Notes under the pieces: generated by a model
Told to the model about the DNA's origin: nothing
Database searches by the model: none
Seen by the model: the letters and a program-made list of their open reading frames with translations, nothing else
Made by a program: the position numbers and the translations under genes
Shown: in pieces, positions 1-4,972 of the stretch
How positions within the stretch are numbered: position 1 is the stretch's first letter
Layout: each line of letters begins with the position of its first letter
Assembly: GCA_002319875.1 (NCBI GenBank)
Contig: DCFS01000069.1
Coordinates: 1-6,236, forward strand
Reading direction: 5' to 3'
From: Treponema sp. UBA1798
GTDB taxonomy: Bacteria; Spirochaetota; Spirochaetia; Treponematales; Treponemataceae
Length of the DNA: 6,236 bases

Positions 1-208
1 CGTAAAGGTATGTCAGTACACGGTCGAATTCAGTATCGGAAAGATCCCTGCCGTTCAGATTGTCTTTATTCAATGCATTCAAACGGGAACGGAAGACTGC
101 TATCAGCGAAGAATCGTCTTTTATTGCATTGTTATATCTGTAGCCCAACTGTGAATCAAGCTGCCTGATAAGGGCTTCTTCTGATTCGGCTTCTGTCTGT
201 GCTGTCAA
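1..208 (-). CDS. hsdR: Type I restriction endonuclease R subunit (HsdR-like), N-terminal fragment, 3' end beyond window
   Basis: Sixty-nine codons are visible, running off the left edge. The translation begins (L/M)TAQTEAESEEALIRQL and continues with an LGYRY segment, FRSRLNALNKDNL and LSDTEFDRVLTYL. This pattern (an acidic start, E-E-A-L-I-x-Q-L, L-G-Y, F/L-R-x-x-L-x-x-L-N, L-S-D-x-E-F-x-R-[IVL]-L) is the short helical lead that precedes the nuclease domain of HsdR proteins, which cut and translocate DNA in type I restriction-modification complexes. The start is TTG at 206-208: an in-frame TAA lies two codons upstream, no in-frame ATG exists in the visible part, and GGGGA at 217-221 sits nine bases before the TTG. 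The nuclease (PD-ExK) and helicase motifs and the hsdM and hsdS partners would lie outside the window, so neither activity nor intactness can be judged. The family call rests on recalled N-terminal patterns, not on an alignment. Confidence 0.72.
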   Translation of the reverse strand, partial: MTAQTEAESEEALIRQLDSQLGYRYNNAIKDDSSLIAVFRSRLNALNKDNLNGRDLSDTEFDRVLTYLY

Positions 209-216
209 TTTTTATA

Positions 217-221
217 TCCCC
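217..221 (-). promoter_or_regulatory. Ribosome binding site deciding the TTG start of the hsdR-like gene
   Basis: On the minus strand GGGGA precedes TTG (206-208), with nine bases after GGGG. The frame is closed by TAA just upstream of the TTG, so TTG is the only start that keeps the conserved EEALIRQL segment. The site is a moderate match to a Shine-Dalgarno sequence. Confidence 0.5.
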
Positions 222-241
222 GGATAACAGTTATTTTAAGT

Positions 242-250
242 ATTCTAACA
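242..250 (-). promoter_or_regulatory. Candidate extended -10 promoter element for the hsdR-like gene
   Basis: The minus strand reads TGTTAGAAT, a TGn extended -10 followed by TAGAAT (5 of 6 to TATAAT), 33 bases before the TTG start. The -35 region at the usual distance (TTTCTT, 265-270) is poor, which is tolerated with an extended -10. A 7-bp inverted repeat, ACTGCAA (250-256) and TTGCAGT (273-279), begins at the last base of this element and covers the spacer and -35 region, so it could be an operator. The assignment is by pattern only. Confidence 0.35.
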
Positions 251-338
251 CTGCAAGCGGTTAAAAGAAAGATTGCAGTCTGCGCTTCTCCGGTCATATC
301 CCCGGCTGTATTTTTCCCCCGTCACCTTTTATGAAAAG

Positions 339-369
339 CTCCCGGTACTTCCGGCAGGAACTCACGGAG
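339..369 (+). repeat. Intergenic repeat unit, copy 1 (31 bp)
   Basis: The unit reads CTCCCGGTACTT, then five variable bases (CCGGC), then AGGAACTCACGGAG. It matches copy 2 at 405-435 in 24 of 31 positions, and copy 3 (reverse complement of 449-479) in 23 of 31. Its last eight bases, TCACGGAG (362-369), can pair with CTCCGTGA (383-390). Its middle, CCGGCAGG (351-358), can pair with CCTGCCGG (404-411). Confidence 0.7.
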
Positions 370-404
370 CTTTCAGGAAGAACTCCGTGAACTTCTGTCT
401 GTGC

Positions 405-435
405 CTGCCGGTACTTTTAAGAGGAACACACGGAG
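405..435 (+). repeat. Intergenic repeat unit, copy 2 (31 bp), direct, 66 bp from copy 1
   Basis: Same layout as copy 1: CTGCCGGTACTT, five variable bases (TTAAG), then AGGAACACACGGAG. It matches copy 1 in 24 of 31 positions. The reverse complement of copy 3 matches it in 26 of 31 and shares the TTAAG variable part, so copies 2 and 3 are the closest pair. Confidence 0.7.
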
Positions 436-476
436 TTTCTTCCGCTGCCTCCCGGAGTTTCTCTTAAAAGTACCGG
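408..476. repeat. Perfect 16-bp inverted repeat (hairpin-capable)
   Basis: CCGGTACTTTTAAGAG at 408-423 is the exact reverse complement of CTCTTAAAAGTACCGG at 461-476. A G-T wobble (424/460) and two A-T pairs (425-426/458-459) can extend the stem. The 31-base interior holds a direct repeat, CGGAGTTTCT (431-440 and 453-462). No T-run follows on either strand, so it is not a standard intrinsic terminator. Confidence 0.75.
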
Positions 477-479
477 GAG
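449..479 (-). repeat. Intergenic repeat unit, copy 3 (31 bp), inverted
   Basis: Read on the minus strand this gives CTCCCGGTACTT, TTAAG, AGAAACTCCGGGAG, 23 of 31 identical to copy 1 and 26 of 31 to copy 2. Its two ends, CTCCCGG (449-455) and CCGGGAG (473-479), are themselves a 7-bp inverted repeat. Its opposite orientation to copy 2 creates the long inverted repeat at 408-476. Confidence 0.7.
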
Positions 480-659
480 AAAAAGTTCAAAACTCACGGT
501 ACTCCTCCGGCTTTTTCCGTAAACTTTTACAAAAAACTCACAAGGTTTTCATCTCTGACTGACAGAACTTTGACCACCATCTGACAGAGTTTTGATGTCT
601 GCCCCGCTGAATATCTTCACGAAAGGTTGTGATTCCTTCTTTCCGGCCCTGTTAGTTCC

Positions 660-702
660 TCCTGAAAATTCCGTGGGTAAAGAATCAGGAGCCTGTGAGT
701 TC
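660..702 (-). repeat. Diverged repeat relative on the minus strand
   Basis: The reverse complement of 660-677 reads CCCACGGAATTTTCAGGA, which matches 361-378 (CTCACGGAGCTTTCAGGA) in 15 of 18 positions. The reverse complement of 692-702, GAACTCACAGG, resembles the AACTCACGG core found at 359-367 and 491-499 and the AACTCACAAGG at 535-545. The repeat family therefore spans at least 339-702 rather than just the first three copies. Confidence 0.5.
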
Positions 703-778
703 TTTTCAGGGGGTTGCGGAATAGTTTCCTTGTTGTCTGTGTATCCGGGAAACATCCGCTTTTTTGTAATGGCGGATC

Positions 779-807
779 TTGACAGCAGCAGATAAAGGAT
801 ATAGTAT
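779..807 (+). promoter_or_regulatory. Predicted sigma-70-type promoter of the gntR-kduI-kduD operon
   Basis: A perfect -35 hexamer TTGACA (779-784) is followed after 17 bases by TAGTAT (802-807) as the -10; the overlapping TATAGT (800-805) is an alternative with a 15-base spacer. Transcription would begin near 813-815, about 40 bases before the gntR start, placing both palindromes (821-832, 839-854) just downstream of the start site, a position suited to repression. Confidence 0.6.
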
Positions 808-820
808 TCATAGTGTAAAG

Positions 821-832
821 TTTGTATACAAA
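821..832. promoter_or_regulatory. Predicted GntR-family operator O1 (perfect 12-bp palindrome)
   Basis: TTTGTATACAAA is a perfect palindrome in the 5' leader of gntR. It contains TTGTATACAA, which has the N-G-T...A-C-N core typical of sites bound by FadR/FCD-type GntR regulators. Since the first gene downstream encodes such a regulator, autoregulation is the simplest reading. Binding is inferred, not shown. Confidence 0.6.
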
Positions 833-838
833 TTACGC

Positions 839-854
839 ATAATGGATACATTAT
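839..854. promoter_or_regulatory. Second operator candidate O2 (6-bp arms, 4-bp spacer) abutting the gntR start codon
   Basis: ATAATG (839-844), GATA (845-848) and CATTAT (849-854) form a perfect inverted repeat ending one base before the gntR ATG. Its core TGGATACA (843-850) differs by one base from TGTATACA in O1 (823-830). The two centres (826.5 and 846.5) are exactly 20 bp apart, close to two helical turns. The repeat also covers the only ribosome-binding candidate (TGGA, 843-846), so binding could block initiation of translation as well as transcription. Confidence 0.45.
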
Positions 855-1571
855 ATGGCTGCCAAACCGCTTTCTATTTATGAGATTCTCAAACAGGAAA
901 TACTTGATTTGTCTATGCTGCCGGGCAGGGAACTCAGTGAAGCTGAAATCTGTTCACGCTTCAAAGCGAGCAGAACGCCTGTACGTACGGCAATGCAGCG
1001 GCTTGTAGATGAACATCTTGTAGAAGCGGTGCCATATAAAGGGTTCAGGGTGAGTTTACTTGACGCCGATTATATACGGCAGATGGTTTTTCTCCGGATT
1101 GTAATCGAAACAAGAGTTATCTGTGATTTTATAAAACTGGATAATCCTTTTTATTTCGAGGATGTGAGACATCAGCTCAGTGTCCAGAAGATTATGATAG
1201 AGGGCGGAAATATAAATCCTGTCGATTTTTATGCGGCAGATGGTGCCATGCATGCCTTATGGTTTGAAAAAACCGGATACCCGATTCTCTGGAATCAGAT
1301 ACAGCAAAGCGAAGTATATTACAAGCGTTTCAGAATGATGGATCTGGTAGAGAAAAACAGTTATCAGGCGATTTATGACGAACATTCGAAGCTTTTTTCG
1401 CTGATCGTTGAAAAGAAGACTTCCGAACTTCCGGATCTGATAGAGTATCATTTCCTTGGGGGATTCAGACGGTTAAGGGATCTGCTTACGGGAAAATGCC
1501 GGTGCTATTTTTCTGATACAGGCGATCTTGATGATTTTGTAATGTTTTTAGGTTCGCAGAAGCGGCCTTAG
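855..1571 (+). CDS. GntR-family transcriptional regulator, FCD (FadR-type) effector domain; probable local repressor of the kdu operon
   Basis: This 238-residue protein has the two-part GntR build. The winged helix-turn-helix covers roughly residues 6-66, with the family segment L-S-E-A-E-I-C-S-R-F, then S-R-T-P-V-R-T-A-M-Q-R-L and a wing ending G-F-R-V-S. A helical C-terminal domain of FCD type follows at about 72-212. The metal/effector-site residues expected of FCD proteins are visible: Asp129 and His133 in FYAADGAMH, His177 in YDEHSKL and His199 in IEYHF. Such proteins are dimeric cytoplasmic repressors, usually released by a sugar acid or other carboxylate. As first gene before kduI and the SDR, it probably responds to a uronate-pathway intermediate, but the ligand cannot be read from sequence. 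The ATG at 855 is chosen because the HTH begins soon after it and the next in-frame ATG (915) would cut into the domain. Its ribosome site is weak (TGGA). The stop overlaps the kduI Shine-Dalgarno. Confidence 0.9.
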   Translation: MAAKPLSIYEILKQEILDLSMLPGRELSEAEICSRFKASRTPVRTAMQRLVDEHLVEAVPYKGFRVSLLDADYIRQMVFLRIVIETRVICDFIKLDNPFYFEDVRHQLSVQKIMIEGGNINPVDFYAADGAMHALWFEKTGYPILWNQIQQSEVYYKRFRMMDLVEKNSYQAIYDEHSKLFSLIVEKKTSELPDLIEYHFLGGFRRLRDLLTGKCRCYFSDTGDLDDFVMFLGSQKRP

Positions 1572-1575
1572 GAGG
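1570..1575 (+). promoter_or_regulatory. kduI ribosome binding site overlapping the gntR stop codon
   Basis: AGGAGG at 1570-1575 uses the last two bases of the gntR TAG stop (1569-1571), with four bases to the kduI ATG at 1580. The arrangement implies co-transcription and possible translational coupling. It is far stronger than the gntR site, so the enzymes are expected to be made in excess over the regulator. Confidence 0.75.
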
Positions 1576-1579
1576 TTAT

Positions 1580-2425
1580 ATGGTTGATACACGGTATTCT
1601 ACTGGAAAAGAACCGTTTTCAAGAATGAATACGGAGGAACTGCGTAGAGAATTTCTGGTGACAGATATTTTCAAAGCCGATGATGTGACTGCTGTTTACA
1701 GTCACATCGACCGCATTGTTGTTCTGGGTGCCATGCCGGTTAAGAAAAGTGTCGATCTCGCAAAGAACATCGATCCGATGAAAGATTTCGGCGTCGATTT
1801 TCTGCTGCAGCGCCGCGAGCTTGGTATTATCAATATCGGCGGCAACGGGAAAGTTATTGCCGATGGAAAAACTTACGAAGTAAATAATTATGACGGTATG
1901 TACATCGGTGCCGGAACAAAGAGCGTACTTTTTTCTTCAGCAGATTCCGGAAAACCTGCAAAGTTTTATATGACAAGCGCTCCGGCTCATATGACGTATC
2001 CTGCAAAGGTTATTCCTTATAAGGAAGCGAAACATGTTCATGCCGGAAAAGCGGAAGATTCCAATGAGCGTACGATAAATCAGTATATACATCCTGATGT
2101 TCTGGAAACCTGTCAGCTTTCAATGGGGCTGACGCATCTGGAAAAGGGTTCCGTATGGAATACGATGCCGGCTCATACGCATGAACGCCGTATGGAAGTA
2201 TACTTTTATTTCGACGTACCGGAAAATCAGGTTGTATTCCATCTGATGGGTGCTCCGTCTGAAACCCGTCATATGGTTATGCATAATGATGAAGCGGTGA
2301 TCAACCCGTCGTGGTCCATTCACAGCGGTTGCGGCACGACGAACTATACGTTCATCTGGGCTATGTGCGGTGAAAACCGTACCTATACCGATATGGATCA
2401 GATTAAAACAGAAGATCTTCGTTGA
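1580..2425 (+). CDS. kduI: 5-dehydro-4-deoxy-D-glucuronate isomerase (KduI)
   Basis: The 281-residue protein matches the full length of KduI (E. coli 278 residues, from memory) with long conserved blocks: EFLVTDIF and YSHIDRIVVLGAMP near the N-terminus, RRELGIINIGG (79-88), FYMTSAPAHMTYP (129-141), DVLETCQLSMGLT, WNTMPAHTHERRMEVYFYF (193-211), ETRHMVMHNDEAV and PSWSIHSG (243-250). The zinc ligands of this cupin-fold enzyme are present as His199, His201, Glu206 and His248. KduI converts 5-dehydro-4-deoxy-D-glucuronate (4-deoxy-L-threo-5-hexosulose uronate), released from pectin or other uronate polymers by lyases, to 3-deoxy-D-glycero-2,5-hexodiulosonate in the cytoplasm. The next gene encodes the reductase expected to use this product. 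It starts eight bases after gntR and ends 74 bases before the SDR start. No lesion is visible. Confidence 0.96.
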   Translation: MVDTRYSTGKEPFSRMNTEELRREFLVTDIFKADDVTAVYSHIDRIVVLGAMPVKKSVDLAKNIDPMKDFGVDFLLQRRELGIINIGGNGKVIADGKTYEVNNYDGMYIGAGTKSVLFSSADSGKPAKFYMTSAPAHMTYPAKVIPYKEAKHVHAGKAEDSNERTINQYIHPDVLETCQLSMGLTHLEKGSVWNTMPAHTHERRMEVYFYFDVPENQVVFHLMGAPSETRHMVMHNDEAVINPSWSIHSGCGTTNYTFIWAMCGENRTYTDMDQIKTEDLR

Positions 2426-2487
2426 AGGTTGGAATTGCAGAATTCGTCTGACTTTTGCAATTGTGCCGATTACTTAATATTTTTTAT

Positions 2488-2494
2488 GGAGGAG
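2488..2494 (+). promoter_or_regulatory. Strong ribosome binding site fixing the SDR start at 2500
   Basis: GGAGGAG lies five bases before ATG 2500-2502. The frame stays open upstream to an ATG-less alternative near 2455 (TTG), which would add 15 residues with no similarity to SDR N-termini and no ribosome site. The 2500 start gives a normal lead of 16 residues before the TGxxxGxG motif. Confidence 0.8.
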
Positions 2495-2499
2495 ATTTT

Positions 2500-3303
2500 A
2501 TGATTGACCTTAACAGTTTCAGCTTGAAAGGTAAAGTGGCGCTCGTTACCGGCGCTTCTTACGGAATCGGTTTTGCAATTGCTACCGCATTTGCAAGATG
2601 TGGTGCGACAATAGTTTTTAATGATATCAAACAGGATCTTGTAGACAAGGGGATTGCTGCTTATAAAGAAGAAAAAATAAAAGCCCACGGGTACGTTTGT
2701 GATGTAACAAATGAGGAACAGGTTCAGGAACTCGTAAAGAACATCGAAAAGGATGTCGGAGTCATTGATATTCTGGTAAACAATGCCGGAATTATCAAAC
2801 GTGTTCCGATGCTGGAAATGTCGGCTGCCGATTTCCGTAAGGTTATTGATGTTGATCTGAATGCGCCTTTTATCGTTTCAAAAGCTGTTATTCCTTCGAT
2901 GATAAAGAAAGGTCACGGAAAGATTATCAATATCTGTTCCATGATGTCTGAACTGGGACGTGAAACGGTTTCTGCATATGCTGCTGCAAAAGGCGGCCTC
3001 AAAATGCTTACCCGTAACATCTGTTCCGAGTATGGTTTTGCAAACATTCAGTGCAACGGTATCGGACCTGGCTATATAGCAACTCCTCAGACTGCTCCGC
3101 TCCGTGAAAAACAGGCTGACGGTTCTATGCATCCGTTTGACGCGTTTATACGTGCAAAGACACCGGCGGGACGCTGGGGTACAACAGAAGACCTTCAGGG
3201 CCCGGCTATTTTCCTTGCGTCAGAAGCTTCTGATTTTGTCAACGGACACGTACTGTATGTTGACGGCGGCATTCTTGCCTATATCGGTAAACAGCCCGAG
3301 TAG
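2500..3303 (+). CDS. kduD: SDR-family 2-dehydro-3-deoxy-D-gluconate 5-dehydrogenase (KduD role); sequence type gluconate 5-dehydrogenase / DhuD
   Basis: A classical short-chain dehydrogenase of 267 residues. The Rossmann motif TGASYGIG is at 17-24, NNAG at 94-97, catalytic Ser147, and YAAAK giving Tyr160 and Lys164. The position usually held by the catalytic-tetrad Asn appears to be Asp119 in VIDVDLNAPF. In this operon it should reduce 3-deoxy-D-glycero-2,5-hexodiulosonate, the KduI product, to 2-keto-3-deoxygluconate with NAD(P)H. The sequence, including ICSMMSELGRETVSAYAAAK and the C-terminal YVDGGILAYIGKQPE, closely resembles what I recall of streptococcal gluconate 5-dehydrogenase/DhuD rather than E. 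coli KduD (253 residues), so database names may read idnO or gluconate 5-dehydrogenase. Context decides for the uronate role, but 5-ketogluconate reduction cannot be excluded. The 74-base gap from kduI contains only a 7-bp inverted repeat (2433-2439/2456-2462) and no terminator. Confidence 0.88.
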   Translation: MIDLNSFSLKGKVALVTGASYGIGFAIATAFARCGATIVFNDIKQDLVDKGIAAYKEEKIKAHGYVCDVTNEEQVQELVKNIEKDVGVIDILVNNAGIIKRVPMLEMSAADFRKVIDVDLNAPFIVSKAVIPSMIKKGHGKIINICSMMSELGRETVSAYAAAKGGLKMLTRNICSEYGFANIQCNGIGPGYIATPQTAPLREKQADGSMHPFDAFIRAKTPAGRWGTTEDLQGPAIFLASEASDFVNGHVLYVDGGILAYIGKQPE

Positions 3304-3344
3304 ATTCTGCGATCTTTTTTTTGATAGTCAGGTGTGAAACTTGA

Positions 3345-3395
3345 GTGCCCGCTGATTAAATCACAAAGATTTGATCAGCGGGCATGTATTTTTTT
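3345..3395 (+). terminator. Rho-independent terminator of the gntR-kduI-kduD operon
   Basis: GCCCGCTGATTAAATC (3347-3362) pairs along its full 16-bp length with GATTTGATCAGCGGGC (3368-3383), with one T-G wobble and a 5-base loop (ACAAA). One further A-T pair and a wobble extend the base, and seven T residues follow at 3389-3395. No T-run follows the hairpin on the minus strand, so it mainly serves the plus-strand operon and separates it from the convergent operon ending at 3427. Confidence 0.92.
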
Positions 3396-3426
3396 CCGAT
3401 TTTTAATGCTGCAGGATACGCTTTCC

Positions 3427-4269
3427 TTAAAGATCGAAATCATAGTAAACACCACGTTGTGTAAATCCGGCAAAACCATCCTGTTCGGGGGTGTATGACG
3501 CATAGTTATCACCATAATGGCACAGATACATTTTTTTCCTGATATCAGCGGGAAGTGTTTTCAGTTCTTTATAAGAAGCGTGTACGCCTCCTTCAAAAAA
3601 CTGGCAGTCATGGAATACATATTCTACCGGATAGCTGGTAAACATCCAGTCAAGCAGATCTTTATCAAACCGGGTATCTCCCGGAAACAGGATACGGTTG
3701 TCAACAAGTATTCCGATAGAATAGAATGAATTGCGCCAGCTTCCTGCGCTGTCGGGGATATGCTTCGTACGGAAAATTTTCAGGTCGATGGTTCCGATTC
3801 TGGCTGTGTACAGGGGCCTTGGGGTGTCTGTCAGAAAATCAGGATTGATCTGCTCAAAATAATCATCGAATTTCATATAGGCGCCGTCCGAGTATTCGCC
3901 GTAGGAACAGCCGCCGCTTAACGACTGTTTCCAGAGTATTTTTTTGTAGCTGTTGCTGATAATCATCCTGGGACGCTGCCTTGTGAGATACCGCCCTGTA
4001 AGCGCTGCTTCTTCAAGTCCTCCGATGTGGTCTGCGTGAGAATGTGTGATAAGAAACGTTTTGATTTTTTCTATGCCGGTATTATATCCTGAAAATGCAA
4101 GGGGGCAGAGTGTTCCGCAATCGACAAGAATATGATCGTTGCCTTTTATGATTATCAGATTTGTCTGATAGTTTTTTTTTGAAAAAGCACTTCCGGTTCC
4201 TATAAAGAAAAAACAGAGGTCGCCATCATTCGTCAGCTGTATGGAATCGTTGAATTTCAGTATTTTCAC
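3427..4269 (-). CDS. Metallo-beta-lactamase-fold hydrolase (RNase Z / phosphodiesterase-like), substrate unknown
   Basis: The 280-residue protein has the MBL fold: an N-terminal strand set with FFIGTGSAFS (21-30) and a conserved Asn (37), the metal motif THSHADHIGG with His76, His78, Asp80 and His81, then His170 (TKH), Asp198 (FPGDTR) and His251 (LCHYGD), enough ligands for two metal ions. The opening GTGSAF and the later HDCQF/GGVH segments recall RNase Z-like and cyclic-nucleotide-phosphodiesterase-like members rather than beta-lactamases. It lacks a signal peptide, so it should be cytoplasmic. The start is GTG at 4267-4269, supported by AAAGGGG seven bases upstream. It is the last gene of the minus-strand operon, 43 bases after the HAD gene. 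The specific substrate is not recognisable, and a tRNA-processing role is unproven. The fold call is secure. Confidence 0.85.
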   Translation of the reverse strand: MKILKFNDSIQLTNDGDLCFFFIGTGSAFSKKNYQTNLIIIKGNDHILVDCGTLCPLAFSGYNTGIEKIKTFLITHSHADHIGGLEEAALTGRYLTRQRPRMIISNSYKKILWKQSLSGGCSYGEYSDGAYMKFDDYFEQINPDFLTDTPRPLYTARIGTIDLKIFRTKHIPDSAGSWRNSFYSIGILVDNRILFPGDTRFDKDLLDWMFTSYPVEYVFHDCQFFEGGVHASYKELKTLPADIRKKMYLCHYGDNYASYTPEQDGFAGFTQRGVYYDFDL

Positions 4270-4276
4270 CGTAAAA

Positions 4277-4283
4277 CCCCTTT
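4277..4283 (-). promoter_or_regulatory. Ribosome binding site deciding the GTG start of the MBL-fold gene
   Basis: The minus strand reads AAAGGGG, then TTTTACG (7 bases), then GTG AAA ATA. No in-frame ATG lies nearby before the conserved FFIGTGSAF segment, so GTG at 4267-4269 is the best start. Confidence 0.6.
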
Positions 4284-4312
4284 ATCAGAATATAACGCAG
4301 AAAAAACATATT

Positions 4313-4972
4313 TCAGTTCAGAGAATATGTTTCCAGAATCTGTTCCAGTCCGTACACGTCCGTGACTCCTGAAACAAGGAGTCCCCCCATACCGAGTTCA
4401 AGAGGCAGTGCAATGTCAATATCGTACCGGTCTCCGATACTCAGGCAGTTTCCGGGTTCAGTTCCCGTTTTTTCCGCTGCAAGCAGGAACGGTTCTTTTG
4501 CCGGTTTTGATATATTGCAGGTATCGAGTCCGATTATTACAGGTATGAGTGCCTCGATACCGAGAGCTTCCAGCGTTTTCCGTGCCGGCTTTACGGGATT
4601 ATTTGTTACACAGATAAGCGTATAGCGGCCGCTTAATTTATGCAGTACTTCTGTCAGTTTTTTATCTTTTGTGAGAAAATGGGAAGGATCAAGAAGTGTT
4701 TCACGCCAGCGTATGCTTTCTTCTATACTGATTCCGAACGCTTTCATTGTGTTTCCCATACTGATTTTCTGTCCGCCATGCTGCACAGACCAGTTCTTTC
4801 GGTATTCGTTTATCATTGTACGCGCTTCGCCGGGTTGCATACCGCGAAGTTCAGCAAAATGGCGTACCTGAACATCTACCTGCTCGAACGCATAGGCGGG
4901 ATTTGTATAAAGTGTCGAATCGATATCAAAGATGAGTGTCTGAAGATGTTGAGGTATACGATATACTTTCAT
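4313..4972 (-). CDS. HAD-superfamily hydrolase (subfamily I phosphatase, pyrimidine 5'-nucleotidase/phosphoglycolate phosphatase-like)
   Basis: A 219-residue protein with all four HAD motifs in order: I, FDIDSTLY with nucleophile Asp16 and acid/base Asp18; II, CVTNNP with Thr123; III, Lys156 in ISKPAKEPF; IV, GDRYDID with Asp181 and Asp185. The helical insert between motifs I and II (about 25-100) is the C1-type cap seen in small-molecule phosphatases. FDIDSTLY followed by a long helical cap resembles pyrimidine 5'-nucleotidase-like HADs, but the substrate cannot be told. The ATG at 4972 overlaps the TGA of the FGGY kinase gene as ATGA (4 bp), so the two are almost certainly translationally coupled. 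Only a weak GGA precedes the start. A phosphatase made together with a sugar kinase could act on the kinase product or a side product, which is inference from order only. Confidence 0.88.
   Translation of the reverse strand: MKVYRIPQHLQTLIFDIDSTLYTNPAYAFEQVDVQVRHFAELRGMQPGEARTMINEYRKNWSVQHGGQKISMGNTMKAFGISIEESIRWRETLLDPSHFLTKDKKLTEVLHKLSGRYTLICVTNNPVKPARKTLEALGIEALIPVIIGLDTCNISKPAKEPFLLAAEKTGTEPGNCLSIGDRYDIDIALPLELGMGGLLVSGVTDVYGLEQILETYSLN

Larger units (their letters stand above)
209..854. other. 646-bp gene-poor intergenic region between the hsdR-like gene and gntR
   Basis: No open frame here looks like a real gene. The longest candidates are low-complexity frames of 64 to 100 codons without ribosome binding sites or recognisable domains, and one of them simply translates the DNA repeats. 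The region separates two divergently transcribed genes. Its left end carries the hsdR-like promoter candidate and its right end carries the gntR promoter and operators (779-854). The middle (about 339-713) is filled by short related repeats in both orientations. A 15-base imperfect tandem pair also sits at 559-573 and 581-595 (13 of 15 identical). Confidence 0.75.

Noticed and set aside
273..467. Plus-strand open frame of 64 codons containing two similar LPVL...GTHG segments
   Set aside because: The protein repeat simply reflects the 66-bp-spaced DNA repeat units. There is no ribosome site and no known family.
339..545. CRISPR array
   Set aside because: The units are imperfect, irregularly spaced and in both orientations, with no constant spacer length.
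549..851. Open frame of 100 codons on the minus strand
   Set aside because: It has no domain, no ribosome site and biased, unprotein-like composition, and it runs through the gntR promoter, operators and repeat remnants.
2433..2462. Inverted repeat AATTGCA/TGCAATT between kduI and the SDR gene
   Set aside because: It has seven A/T-rich pairs, a 16-base loop and no T-run directly after, so it is too weak to call a terminator or attenuator.
3302..3322. Possible extra terminator: AGAT...ATCT followed by eight T residues right after kduD
   Set aside because: The stem has only four A/T-rich pairs and is not stable. The strong hairpin at 3345-3395 explains termination.
4289..4317. Possible internal promoter (TATATT on the minus strand) before the MBL-fold gene
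   Set aside because: The matching -35 (ACTGAA) is poor and there is no extended -10. Read-through from the HAD gene is simpler.
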